Below the pieces are notes generated by a model, which worked only from the letters and a program-made list of their open reading frames with translations, did not search any database and was not told where the DNA came from. From the NCBI GenBank assembly GCA_022486815.1, contig JAKVJW010000012.1, positions 1 through 64,000 of the forward strand: 64,000 bases of DNA, given 5' to 3'. Of this stretch, positions 53,551 to 62,671 are shown piece by piece (positions within the stretch are counted from its first letter, which is position 1; each line of letters starts with the position of its first letter). Source of the DNA: Prevotella sp. (GTDB taxonomy: Bacteria > Bacteroidota > Bacteroidia > Bacteroidales > Bacteroidaceae). The translations under genes and the position numbers were made by a program.

Positions 53551-54087
53551 TTGGATTATCAGAAAATTATTGATAAATACTATCCGGAGAATAACAAACT
53601 CCGGTATATTCTTATCACGCACAGTACGCTTGTTATGAGACGTGCTGTGCGTATTTGTGAGGCACATCCGGAATTGAAACTGGATCGCCAGTTTCTTATA
53701 GAGGCTGCAATGCTCCATGACATTGGTATCTATAGGTGTTATGCGCCTGGTATCTGCTGTTTTGGTACGGAGCAATATATTTGTCATGGCTATATTGGTG
53801 CACAGATGTTGCGTAAGGAAGGGTTTCCTCGCCATGCTCGTGTCTGTGAGCGACATACTGGAACGGGACTGACAGAAGAAGAGATTATCCGGCAGAATCT
53901 GCCATTGCCGCATCAGGATTTCCTGCCGGAAACGATGGAAGAACAGGTGATCTGCTATGCCGATAAGTTCTATTCCAAAACTCATCCTGAACGCGAAAAA
54001 ACGATAGAACAGGCCGAACATAGTCTTGTAAGGTTTGGTAAAAAGGGACTGGAGCAGTTTCATTCATGGGAAAAGCAGTTTGAGTAA
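53551..54087 (+). CDS. HD-domain phosphohydrolase
   Basis: A 178-residue HD-superfamily protein. The metal site is visible: THSTLVMRRAVRI (first His), AAMLHDIGIYR (His-Asp), then further His at ERHTGTGL and an Asp in CYADKFYSK. Length and layout fit small uncharacterised HD phosphohydrolases (nucleotide or cyclic-nucleotide phosphatase possible). No ATG fits the start. A TTG at 53551 preceded by AGGAG (53541-53545, 5-nt spacing) is the best choice; an earlier TTG at 53536 is possible. It begins 32 bp after the carboxyltransferase gene and is probably co-transcribed with it. Confidence 0.82.
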   Translation: MDYQKIIDKYYPENNKLRYILITHSTLVMRRAVRICEAHPELKLDRQFLIEAAMLHDIGIYRCYAPGICCFGTEQYICHGYIGAQMLRKEGFPRHARVCERHTGTGLTEEEIIRQNLPLPHQDFLPETMEEQVICYADKFYSKTHPEREKTIEQAEHSLVRFGKKGLEQFHSWEKQFE

Positions 54088-54220
54088 ACTTCCGTGAGCA
54101 ATCTTCTTTACTTTGGAATCCATACTTTTTAAGGAGAAAGTTGCAATTTAAAGAAAAGGTTAAATTCGGTTCGAAAAGGAAAAAAAATAGAATGCTATTT
54201 CACGACAGACAACTTTTTAG

Positions 54221-54228
54221 TATCTTTG
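54221..54228 (+). promoter_or_regulatory. -7 element of lptD
   Basis: TATCTTTG followed by CA, 10 bases before the lptD ATG at 54239, so the leader can be only a few bases. Confidence 0.58.
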
Positions 54229-54238
54229 CACTCTGTCA

Positions 54239-57073
54239 ATGAAAAGAAAGTCAGTTATATTTCTGCTATTGTGCGCCTTCATCTATATGATGGCAGTGCC
54301 CAATATTCCTTTTTTTAAAAGGAAAAAGAAATTGGTAGTTGCCGATTCAGTCGCATTGCGGGATTCCGTGAAGCGTGATTCCTTAGGCCGTATCGTAGTC
54401 GATACGACGAAAGTAGATTCTATGCAACTTGCTATCTATCAACATAATAAGTTGATAGATGACTCTATTCGTCTGGATTCCATCAATCGGAAAAAAGCAG
54501 GTGGTATAGATGCTCCCATAAATTATCAGGCAGATGATTCCATTGTTTACAATGCAGATCAGAAGATTGCTTATCTTTATGGGAATTCTGTGGTAAAATA
54601 TGAAAGATATAATCTTGCATCCGATAAAATTCGGATGAATATGGATAATAATCTGATACAGGCTCGGGGTACAAAAGATTCCACCGTAGAGGGTGGTGTC
54701 AAAGGGAAACCTGTTTTCAAAGCAGGTCAGGATGAATACCAGACAGATACGATTGCTTTTAATTATAAGTCGAAGAAAGCGTTGATAGATCAAGTCTATA
54801 CACATCAGGATGAAGGCTATCTATCCGGAAAACTTTCTAAGCGTGATTCATCTGGTATTATCTATTTGCAGCATGGCTGTTATACTACGTGTGACAAGCC
54901 TGATCCTGATTTTTATATTTCTCTTTCCCGTGCCAGGGTACGTCCCAATAAGGATGTCGTTTTTGGACCGGCTTATCTCGTTGTAGCTGATGTGCCGTTG
55001 CCCTTGGCTATCCCTTATGGTTTCTTCCCGTTTACCAAGCATTATTCTTCAGGATTCATCATGCCAAGCTATGGTGATGAAAATGCCCGGGGATTCTATC
55101 TTCGCAATGGTGGGTATTATTTTGCTGTTAATGATGATTGGGACTTAAAACTACTTGGTGAGATATATACTCAGGGTTCATGGGGATTGAGTGCGGCTAC
55201 GAATTATCGTAAGCGTTATCGTTATAGCGGTAGCATTTTCTTTAGTTATCAGGATACCAAGACTGGGGATAAAGGTATGCCTGACTATGCCAAACAGGAA
55301 AGTTTTAAGATTCAGTGGAGTCATCGGCAAGATGCTAAGGCTAATCCTTTTAGTTCTCTTTCAGCAAGTGTCAACTTTGCAACTTCCAGTTATGAAAAGA
55401 ATAACTTGACGAGTTTATATAATCCGCAAAGTTTTACGCAGAGTACGCGAACTTCTTCTGTCAGTTGGAGTACAGGCTTTTCAAGCATTGGATTGTCTCT
55501 GAGTGCCACGGCCAATCTGTCACAGAATATGCGTGATTCTTCTTTGGCTATGACTTTGCCGGATCTGAATATCAGTCTGGCCCGTTTCTATCCTTTTCGG
55601 CGTAAGCACATGGTAGGCAAGGAACGCTGGTATGAGAAGATTGCCATGAGTTATACCGGTCAGGTCAGTAATTCGATTAATACGACAGAAAACAAATTCC
55701 TGCATTCTAACCTCATAAAGGACTGGAAAAACGGCTGGGAACATTCAATCCCGATTAGTGCAAGTTTTACATTATTCAATGCTATCAACATTAATCCGAA
55801 TTTCAATTTCACAGACCGTATGTATACAAACAAGATCATGCGTTCTTGGGATGATGTTCATCAAACGGAGGTTCGCGATACCACATACGGATTTCACAAT
55901 ATTTATAATTGGAATTTCAGTGTAGGTGCGAGTACGAAGGTATATGGCTTCTGGGTTCCGAACAAAAAAATCTTCGGTGATAAGATTCAGGTTATTCGTC
56001 ATGTTTTTACTCCGACAGTTTCTTTCAGTTATTCTCCTGATTTTGGATCACGTCATTATGGGTATTGGGATTCCTATCTTAAAACAGATGCTGATGGTAA
56101 TGTCTCGCTTGTATCTTATTCACCTTATAGCGATGGACTTTATAGCGTGCCGGGGAAAGGGCGTTCTGAGAGCATTACCTGGGATTTTGATAATAATCTC
56201 GAAATGAAGATCAAGAGCGACAAGGATTCTACAGGATTTAAGAAGATCAGCCTGATAGATGAACTGGGGGCAACAATGTCTTATAATGCTGCAGCTGACT
56301 ATCATCGTTGGAGTGACTTGTCTGTACGCATGCGGTTGAAATGGTGGAAAAACTATACCTTCAATTTCAATGGCGTTTTTTCTACGTATGCTTATGAGTT
56401 GGACCAGAACGGAAAGCCTTATGTCAGTAATCATACCGAGTTTGGTAAAGGCCGGTTCCCTCGTTTCCAGGGGATGTCCCAAAATATATCCTATACGTTG
56501 ACACCGGATAAGATTAAAAAATTATTCCATCATGGAGATGATGAAGGAGAAAGCAAAAACAAGAACAAAAAGAATAGCTCTCAAGATGATGAAGGCACAG
56601 ATACAAATATAGAGAGTAATATTGATCCGGACATGGAGAAAGGTAAGCATGGTGCTAAGAAGACTGGTAAGGCTGAAACGGACGATGATGGTTATATGAA
56701 GTTCTCTATGCCTTGGTCTCTCACTTTTGGCTATGGTATATCAATGCGTGAGAATACGAGTGGCAAATTTAATTATAAGCACATGCGTTATCCCTATAAA
56801 TATACACAGACACTTAATTTCAGCGGAAACATTCGTATCAGTGAAGGATGGAACATTAATTTCTCATCCGGTTATGATTTTGAATATCATAAGATCAGTA
56901 TGACGACAGCTTCTTTGCAAAGAGATCTACACTGTTTTAATATGAGTTGTGATGTAGTCCTCGCTCCGTATACGAGTTATAACTTTACTTTCCGTTGCAA
57001 TGCTTCTACCTTGACAGATGCCCTGAAATATGAAAAGCGCAGCGGGTATTCCAATGCTGTCCAGTGGTATTGA
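54239..57073 (+). CDS. lptD: LPS-assembly outer membrane protein LptD (Bacteroidetes type)
   Basis: Outer-membrane translocon that inserts LPS into the outer leaflet. The 944-residue protein has an N-terminal signal or anchor segment (about 5-22), then an OstA-like beta-jellyroll (about 95-240; for example YNADQKIAYLYGNSVVKY) and a large barrel region (about 250 to the end) with FGPAYLVVADVPLPLAIPYGFFPF, the segment typical of this family. A charged, low-complexity insert (about 770-815; KNKNKKNSSQDDEG) lies in a loop. It stands alone; its partner lptE is not seen. The start ATG is fixed by the promoter 10 bp upstream. Confidence 0.9.
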   Translation: MKRKSVIFLLLCAFIYMMAVPNIPFFKRKKKLVVADSVALRDSVKRDSLGRIVVDTTKVDSMQLAIYQHNKLIDDSIRLDSINRKKAGGIDAPINYQADDSIVYNADQKIAYLYGNSVVKYERYNLASDKIRMNMDNNLIQARGTKDSTVEGGVKGKPVFKAGQDEYQTDTIAFNYKSKKALIDQVYTHQDEGYLSGKLSKRDSSGIIYLQHGCYTTCDKPDPDFYISLSRARVRPNKDVVFGPAYLVVADVPLPLAIPYGFFPFTKHYSSGFIMPSYGDENARGFYLRNGGYYFAVNDDWDLKLLGEIYTQGSWGLSAATNYRKRYRYSGSIFFSYQDTKTGDKGMPDYAKQESFKIQWSHRQDAKANPFSSLSASVNFATSSYEKNNLTSLYNPQSFTQSTRTSSVSWSTGFSSIGLSLSATANLSQNMRDSSLAMTLPDLNISLARFYPFRRKHMVGKERWYEKIAMSYTGQVSNSINTTENKFLHSNLIKDWKNGWEHSIPISASFTLFNAININPNFNFTDRMYTNKIMRSWDDVHQTEVRDTTYGFHNIYNWNFSVGASTKVYGFWVPNKKIFGDKIQVIRHVFTPTVSFSYSPDFGSRHYGYWDSYLKTDADGNVSLVSYSPYSDGLYSVPGKGRSESITWDFDNNLEMKIKSDKDSTGFKKISLIDELGATMSYNAAADYHRWSDLSVRMRLKWWKNYTFNFNGVFSTYAYELDQNGKPYVSNHTEFGKGRFPRFQGMSQNISYTLTPDKIKKLFHHGDDEGESKNKNKKNSSQDDEGTDTNIESNIDPDMEKGKHGAKKTGKAETDDDGYMKFSMPWSLTFGYGISMRENTSGKFNYKHMRYPYKYTQTLNFSGNIRISEGWNINFSSGYDFEYHKISMTTASLQRDLHCFNMSCDVVLAPYTSYNFTFRCNASTLTDALKYEKRSGYSNAVQWY

Positions 57074-57109
57074 TTTCGGTCCCTGAGGCCATTTTAATTA
57101 GGAGGGGAA

Positions 57110-58318
57110 ATGATGGATAAATACGATTTTGACCGGGTTATTGATCGCTCTGGTAGTGGTGATGTGATGCATGAGGCGTTGCAGTCACGCTGGGGGCGGA
57201 AAGATTTACTGCCTATGTGGGTAGCAGACATGGACTTTGCTGTTTGTCCGGCTATTATTGCTGCCTTGCGTAAGCGTCTGGAACATCCGATCCTTGGCTA
57301 TACGGCGTTGCCTGCTGATTATAAAACTGCTATTCAGGATTGGATTTTTACTCATCATCAGTGGAAGGTTGAAAAGGACTGGATCAATTTTATTCCGGGT
57401 ATTGTGAAAGGTTTGGGCATGGTCTTGAATGTTTTTACCAAACCTGGTGATCACGTAATTATCCAGCCACCCGTATACCATCCTTTCAGGCTCGTCCCTC
57501 AAGGAAATGGCCGAAAAGTTGTGTTTAATCGTTTAAAAAGGAATCCGGATGGTTCTTACAGTATGGATTTTGATGATCTGGAGAGGGTCTATGATGAGCA
57601 TTGTAAAATCTTTGTACTTTGTAATCCCCATAATCCCGCTGGTATTTGCTGGGATCGTAACACTTTGGTACGTTTAGCCGATTTCTGCTATGATCATCAT
57701 CTTCTCGTGGTAAGTGATGAAATACATTGTGATATGGCCCTTTTCGGGAACAAACATATTCCTTTTGCCAGTGTGAGTGAGAAGGCTGCCTCTAACAGTA
57801 TAACCTTTCAAGCTCCTACGAAAACCTTCAATATTGCTGGCATTGTCACCTCGCACTCTATTATTCCTGATTCTGAGATTCGGGGGGAATTCTACCGTTG
57901 GGTGAATACAAACGAGTTAGCTGATCCTCATATCTTCGCTCCGATAGCTACAATAGCAGCTTTCCGTTATGGTGAGCAATGGCGAAAACAGATGCTGGCT
58001 TATGTGGAGGATAATATCCGTTTTGTGGAAAAGTATTGTGCGGACCATATTCCCGGAATCCGTCCATTGCGTCCTCAAGCCAGTTTCTTGGTGTGGCTCA
58101 ATTGCTGTTCTCTTGGCCTTACCCATGATCAGTTATTGGATCTCTTTATTGACAAGGCTCATTTGGCATTGAATGACGGAGAGATGTTCGGGCCTGGCGG
58201 CGAGGGATTTATGCGTTTGAATGTAGGATGTCCGAGAAGTATTATAGAAAGAGGATTGAATCAATTATCGCGGGCAGTAGCCCATCTTTCCGTGGAGAAT
58301 AAGCATTATAAGCATTGA
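57110..58318 (+). CDS. PatB/MalY-type PLP aminotransferase-fold C-S lyase
   Basis: Class I/II aminotransferase-fold enzyme, of the group that cleaves cystathionine or cysteine-type C-S bonds (beta-lyase). In 402 residues: LLPMWVADMDFAVCPAI near the N terminus (a PatB hallmark), CNPHNPAGICW, VVSDEIHCDMALFG (PLP ring Asp), and the PLP lysine in FQAPTKTFNIAG. The C-terminal FMRLNVGCPRSIIERGL is also typical. An AGGAGGGG site lies 2-3 nt before the tandem ATGs at 57110 and 57113. The gene is 36 bp after lptD and may share its transcript; a terminator follows. Confidence 0.93.
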   Translation: MMDKYDFDRVIDRSGSGDVMHEALQSRWGRKDLLPMWVADMDFAVCPAIIAALRKRLEHPILGYTALPADYKTAIQDWIFTHHQWKVEKDWINFIPGIVKGLGMVLNVFTKPGDHVIIQPPVYHPFRLVPQGNGRKVVFNRLKRNPDGSYSMDFDDLERVYDEHCKIFVLCNPHNPAGICWDRNTLVRLADFCYDHHLLVVSDEIHCDMALFGNKHIPFASVSEKAASNSITFQAPTKTFNIAGIVTSHSIIPDSEIRGEFYRWVNTNELADPHIFAPIATIAAFRYGEQWRKQMLAYVEDNIRFVEKYCADHIPGIRPLRPQASFLVWLNCCSLGLTHDQLLDLFIDKAHLALNDGEMFGPGGEGFMRLNVGCPRSIIERGLNQLSRAVAHLSVENKHYKH

Positions 58319-58323
58319 CTTAT

Positions 58324-58366
58324 ATTGATATCCAAATGCTGCTCCTTGGCAGAATATCAATTTTCT
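58324..58366 (+). terminator. Terminator after the PatB-like gene
   Basis: ATTGATAT (58324-58331) and ATATCAAT (58354-58361), with CTG/CAG pairing inside, then TTTC. Its right arm overlaps the stop codon of the convergent antiporter gene. Confidence 0.6.
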
Positions 58367-60612
58367 CCTATCAGTTTTCTTAGAGCAACTTCTTCACCGA
58401 CCACCCATAGAATATCACCTTTCTGAAATTTTCTCTCCGGATTGATGATTTTTAAGTTTTCGAGTCCTTCGTCCAGTCCTATTACCATACAATTGTATAT
58501 ATCGCGGATGCCACTTTCCTTAAGGTTTTTACCTATCAGCGGACAGTTGTCAGTAACAATAAACTGTCGGAGTTTCATTTCTCTCTCTTCTATATCCGGG
58601 TCCTCTGGTACTCTTTCACGCTTTAAAGCTTGAGTCATGTGAGTCAGTTGTTTATCATTCCCAATAACTTCCAATCGGTCACCTGGATAGACAGCGTTGT
58701 CTCCATTAGGAATATTGATACGCTGATGTCCCCTTAGTATACTACTTACCTGGATTCCAAAGCGTTTTCGGAGTTGCAATTCTCGTAATGATTTACCGCC
58801 CCATTTTGAATCTTCTACAATTTCAAATGCACTGATATGGATATTCCTGTCCAATAGGTGGCCTTCATAGAGTGGTTTCCTTTTTCCTTGTACTTGCGCT
58901 CTGATTTCCCGACTGTTAAGATTCTGTATGAATAGTCTTTCTAATTTGATACTTTGTTTCTTAAGTCTTTTGGAGGCAATCATCAGAATGATGATTGCCA
59001 AGGCGATTGTAATCAACAGGGCAGTATTGAATCTTGTCAGATAATTGCAAATATAAAACACAAATCCTGAGGCAATAATAAATCTCACCAGAATAGTAAA
59101 AAAGATAGGGAGACGATTGATTCGTTTTTCTGTCAGCAGTGTTTTTACTTCTTTGCTATGATTTTTCTTTGTGACCATGGCACGGAGTGCAGGAGAGATA
59201 ATAAGTACGGTCAGTATCCCGCATGCTATATTTCCTGGCAGGTGTCCGAAAATATGTCTGAGAACAGGCAGGATAAAGGTAAACATCAGGAATATACCTG
59301 CTATAGAAAGGATACTGCAAATAATCGTGATCCTTAACAGAGACCTGAGAAGACGTTTCCAACTGTTTCTTTCTGTCTTGGAAGTGGAACGTGCGCTGAG
59401 TGTGATATGGTTCAGTCTCCTGATCCACCGCTTGGGAAGGTGCCGCTCCAGATATTGATAACAAGGATTGGAGAACCTGATCATATATGGAGTAAGGAAG
59501 GTCGTTATGATACTTACTGCGACAACAACAGGATAGAGAAAGTTGCTGATCACATGCAGAGATAGCCCCAAGGACGCAATAATAAAGGCAAATTCACCGA
59601 TCTGAGTCATGGAAAAACTACATTTCATGGCTGTTTTCAGGGGTTGCCCACTCAGCATAAATCCAACTGTTCCGAATAGTGCTTCACCTACTATTACGGT
59701 AATAACCAAAATCAGAATAGGGATGCCATATCCTGCTATTATCTTGGGGTCGACAAGCATGCCTACAGAAACGAAGAATACAGCTCCGAAAAGGTTTTTA
59801 ACGGGAGCAACGAGCCTGATGATCTTCTCTGCTTCAATGGTTTCTGCAAGAATGCTGCCCATGACGAAGGCACCGAATGCTGAACTGAAGCCAACTTTTG
59901 AAGAGATGACTGCCATAAGAAAGCATAGACCTAAGGATACAACGATAAGGGTCTCGTCATTCATAAAATGACGTGTGCGGCGAAGAAAGAGCGGAATGAC
60001 GAAAAGGCCTACGATAAACCATAGGATCAGAAAGAATGCAATCCTCAGTATACTTTCCAGCAATTGACCGCCGTCGGGATTATTCCCTCTGGCAATAGTA
60101 GAAAGCATGACCATCATGACGATTGCCAGAATATCTTCGAGGATAAGAACGCTCATGACCAGTCCTGCAAAATTCTGTTGGATTAAATCCAGGTCATTGA
60201 AAGCTTTGTATATAATGGTTGTAGAAGCCATTGCCAGCATTCCTCCCAGAAATATACAATCCATTTTTGCCCATCCGAAAGCATGTCCTACGAGAATACC
60301 TAGTGTCATCATACAGAAGATAATGGTACAGGTCGCTATTATGGGAGCCATTCCCATCTTGAGAATCTTTTTGAATGAAAAGTCCAGACCTAAGGAAAAG
60401 AGCAGGAATATCACTCCAATGTCTGCCCATGTCTGTATAGATGACTTATCCATGATGGATATCGTATAGGGCATGTGTGGTGATACCAGAAAACCGGCGA
60501 CCAGATATCCTAGGACTAATGGTTGTTTAAGTTTCTTAAACAGTAGGGTTACGATGCCTGCTATGGTGAGAATAAGCGCAAGATCTGTAATGAGATTTGG
60601 TGTTTCTGCCAT
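58357..60612 (-). CDS. Kef/CPA2-type cation:proton antiporter with two RCK C-terminal domains
   Basis: Monovalent cation:proton antiporter 2 family member in the inner membrane. The 751-residue protein has an N-terminal Na+/H+-exchanger domain of about 12-13 helices (about 8-390; FSLGLDFSFKKI and SSAFGAFVMGSILAETIEAE are typical), then three or more extra helices (about 420-540). The soluble tail has two TrkA-C (RCK C) modules, about 590-660 (DSKWGGKSLRELQLRKRFG) and about 670-748 (CPLIGKNLKESGIRD). No TrkA-N NAD-binding domain is visible, so ligand control differs from KefB/KefC. A 17-bp perfect palindrome lies upstream (60746-60762). Confidence 0.9.
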   Translation of the reverse strand: MAETPNLITDLALILTIAGIVTLLFKKLKQPLVLGYLVAGFLVSPHMPYTISIMDKSSIQTWADIGVIFLLFSLGLDFSFKKILKMGMAPIIATCTIIFCMMTLGILVGHAFGWAKMDCIFLGGMLAMASTTIIYKAFNDLDLIQQNFAGLVMSVLILEDILAIVMMVMLSTIARGNNPDGGQLLESILRIAFFLILWFIVGLFVIPLFLRRTRHFMNDETLIVVSLGLCFLMAVISSKVGFSSAFGAFVMGSILAETIEAEKIIRLVAPVKNLFGAVFFVSVGMLVDPKIIAGYGIPILILVITVIVGEALFGTVGFMLSGQPLKTAMKCSFSMTQIGEFAFIIASLGLSLHVISNFLYPVVVAVSIITTFLTPYMIRFSNPCYQYLERHLPKRWIRRLNHITLSARSTSKTERNSWKRLLRSLLRITIICSILSIAGIFLMFTFILPVLRHIFGHLPGNIACGILTVLIISPALRAMVTKKNHSKEVKTLLTEKRINRLPIFFTILVRFIIASGFVFYICNYLTRFNTALLITIALAIIILMIASKRLKKQSIKLERLFIQNLNSREIRAQVQGKRKPLYEGHLLDRNIHISAFEIVEDSKWGGKSLRELQLRKRFGIQVSSILRGHQRINIPNGDNAVYPGDRLEVIGNDKQLTHMTQALKRERVPEDPDIEEREMKLRQFIVTDNCPLIGKNLKESGIRDIYNCMVIGLDEGLENLKIINPERKFQKGDILWVVGEEVALRKLIGEN

Positions 60613-60745
60613 AAGTAATCGAATTTAGTGATTCTCTGGAAATAAATTATGAGAGAATGGAAAATCTGGTAAATCCAGTGTATGCCTTAGGTCTATTGTT
60701 TGCAGCTGGATATGAATTTATTGGGTATAAGATATTAGTATATAG

Positions 60746-60762
60746 TTCATTCTGAGAATGAA
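60746..60762. promoter_or_regulatory. 17-bp palindrome, possible operator of the antiporter gene
   Basis: TTCATTCT-G-AGAATGAA is a perfect inverted repeat of 8-bp half-sites around one base. It lies 134 bp upstream of the antiporter start, in the 269-bp gap after pepT. With a 1-nt centre it cannot make a good RNA hairpin, so a protein-binding site is more likely. Confidence 0.4.
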
Positions 60763-60830
60763 TTCGAAAAGCAATGATAATTAGTATCTTTGATGGTTCA
60801 GAAACAAATTTGAAAATGATAAACTCTATA

Positions 60831-60872
60831 GAAAACAGTTGCCAGTGATGTTGGTCACCGACATCTGTTTTC
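60831..60872. terminator. Hairpin after pepT
   Basis: GAAAACAG (60831-60838) and CTGTTTTC (60865-60872) enclose a second helix, GATGTTGG with CCGACATC (60847-60865). It starts 9 bases past the pepT stop on the minus strand and can act in either direction. Confidence 0.6.
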
Positions 60873-60881
60873 TTAAAGTAT

Positions 60882-62105
60882 TTATTCATTGTATTTTGCA
60901 GTGATCTCGCAAATCTTAATGATTGTCTGGACAGCCTTTTCCATGACTTGGATGCTGACAAATTCATGGTTTCCATGCATTTCTACACTGCCGGCAAAAA
61001 TATTCGGACATGGTAACCCTCGGAAACTGAGTTGAGCTCCGTCTGTTCCGCCACGTACGGCTTCCACTTTTGGAGGAACACCAACTTGTTGCATGGCACG
61101 TAATACGATTTCAATTACATGCATATTGGTGTTGATTTTCTCTTTCATGTTATAGTACTGGTCTTTCATATCCACTGTGCAAGTATCTTTTCCGTATTTC
61201 TTATTCAACTTTTTGGCACAGTCCATGATGAAATTCTTGCGTTCCTTGAACTTTTGCTTATCGTGGTCGCGGATCAGATAACTGAGTAAAGCCTCTTCTG
61301 TCCGGCTCTTCATGCCCAGCAGATGGTAGAATCCCTGATAGCCTTCTGTTGTCTCGGGAATCTCATCTTCAGGAATCATATTGTTGAATTCACAGGCCAG
61401 TCTATTGGCATTAATCATTTTTCCTTTAGCGTAACCTGTATGTACACTTACACCTTGGATGTGGACTTTTGCAGCAGCAGCATTGAAGTTTTCATATTCT
61501 AGATCGCCCAGATCACCACCATCCATGGTGTAAGCCCAATCACAACCAAATTTCTTGACATCAAAATGGTGGGCACCCATTCCAATCTCTTCATCAGGGT
61601 TGAAGGCGATGCGGATATCACCATGCTTGATTTCCGGATGGTCGCGCAGATAACACATGGCCTGTACGATTTCTGCTACACCTGCTTTGTCATCAGCTCC
61701 CAGGAGAGTCGTGCCATCGGTTACAATGAGATCTTCTCCTTTATGTGCCAATAATTCGGGAAATTTTTCCGGAGAGGAGACGATGCCTGGTGAGAGTTCG
61801 ATGTCATCCCCTTGATAATTCTTGACTATATGAGCTTTTATATCTTTTCCGCAGGCATCAGTACTGGTGTCATAATGAGAGATAAATCCGATAGTCGGAG
61901 TCTTTATCTTTGTGTTTCCTTTCAGGGTGGCATAGATATACCCCATGTCATCCATCTCCACGTCACTGAGGTCTTCATCCTCAAGTTCTTTGGTCAGATA
62001 CTTGGCGAACTCCAGTTGTTTCGCCGTACTCGGGACACTGTCTGAGTCTTCGCTCGACTGAGTGTCATACTTTGTGTAATTAATAAATCGTTCAGTGAGT
62101 TCCAT
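60882..62105 (-). CDS. pepT: Peptidase T (tripeptidase, M20B)
   Basis: Cytosolic zinc aminotripeptidase that releases the N-terminal residue of tripeptides. The 407-residue protein is full length with the M20 di-metal site: GFISHYDTSTDA, TLLGADDKAGVAEI, FNPDEEIGMGA, YTMDGGDLG and a late His in EMHGNHEF. VRGGTDGAQLSFRGLPCPN is typical of PepT. It has its own promoter on the minus strand (62140-62170) and a hairpin after the stop. Confidence 0.97.
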   Translation of the reverse strand: MELTERFINYTKYDTQSSEDSDSVPSTAKQLEFAKYLTKELEDEDLSDVEMDDMGYIYATLKGNTKIKTPTIGFISHYDTSTDACGKDIKAHIVKNYQGDDIELSPGIVSSPEKFPELLAHKGEDLIVTDGTTLLGADDKAGVAEIVQAMCYLRDHPEIKHGDIRIAFNPDEEIGMGAHHFDVKKFGCDWAYTMDGGDLGDLEYENFNAAAAKVHIQGVSVHTGYAKGKMINANRLACEFNNMIPEDEIPETTEGYQGFYHLLGMKSRTEEALLSYLIRDHDKQKFKERKNFIMDCAKKLNKKYGKDTCTVDMKDQYYNMKEKINTNMHVIEIVLRAMQQVGVPPKVEAVRGGTDGAQLSFRGLPCPNIFAGSVEMHGNHEFVSIQVMEKAVQTIIKICEITAKYNE

Positions 62106-62139
62106 TATTTCTTAATTGGTCTTTTAAAATCACTATTTG

Positions 62140-62170
62140 CAAAGATAATCATTTTTTCGGATATTCCAAA
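62140..62170 (-). promoter_or_regulatory. Promoter of pepT
   Basis: On the minus strand TTTG (62167-62170), 19 nt and TATCTTTG (62140-62147), an exact match to the Bacteroidetes consensus, 34 bp before the pepT ATG. Confidence 0.75.
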
Positions 62171-62233
62171 GCTTAAAAAAATGAAATGAACTCTATTCGA
62201 GTTGAAACCTTTCCATAAGGAAATGAATGGTGT

Positions 62234-62668
62234 TTAATATCGTCTGAACTGGAGCCTGAGAATAGTGTTCCTGACGATGAGGTGCTTTTGGGTAAGTTGC
62301 TCAATGAAGAAGTGTTCATCAAAGGAATTTATGCCATATCTGCGGTAGGGCTCTATAGATAGATGCTTGGAATCTACGGATGCAGAGTCGGAGACCGGTC
62401 GATAGAGTCTGAGCGTATCTCTGTATTTTTCTGTCATCAGAGTCAGACCATTTGTCTGAAAGAGTTTTCCTTCTATTGCCCAGAACATTTTCTCCTGTGA
62501 GACGTTTTTTCCCTGCCCTTTTGCGATGGAATCGATATTGGTCAGAAGCCAATAGCCGTCAATTTTCCGATTATCGGTAGAACTGATATCGCCGCAGGCT
62601 GACAATAGAATGGTTGTAAGAAGGAGCGCTCCTGACATCATCCTTATAAATCTCTTATGCTTGTTCAT
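62234..62668 (-). CDS. Small lipoprotein, lipocalin-like
   Basis: A 144-residue predicted lipoprotein: basic start, hydrophobic segment and lipobox LLSACG, with the acylated Cys at residue 25. The mature part begins with IDGYWLLTNID and has alternating strands (KMFWAIEGKLFQTNG, DTLRLYRPV, IEQLTQKHLIVR), which looks like the small lipocalin-like domains common in Bacteroidetes (possibly DUF4847), but the family call is unsure. Its start is 3 bp after the Wzi gene stop, so the two are probably translated together and it may serve the same envelope process. Confidence 0.75.
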   Translation of the reverse strand: MNKHKRFIRMMSGALLLTTILLSACGDISSTDNRKIDGYWLLTNIDSIAKGQGKNVSQEKMFWAIEGKLFQTNGLTLMTEKYRDTLRLYRPVSDSASVDSKHLSIEPYRRYGINSFDEHFFIEQLTQKHLIVRNTILRLQFRRY

Positions 62669-62671
62669 TCT

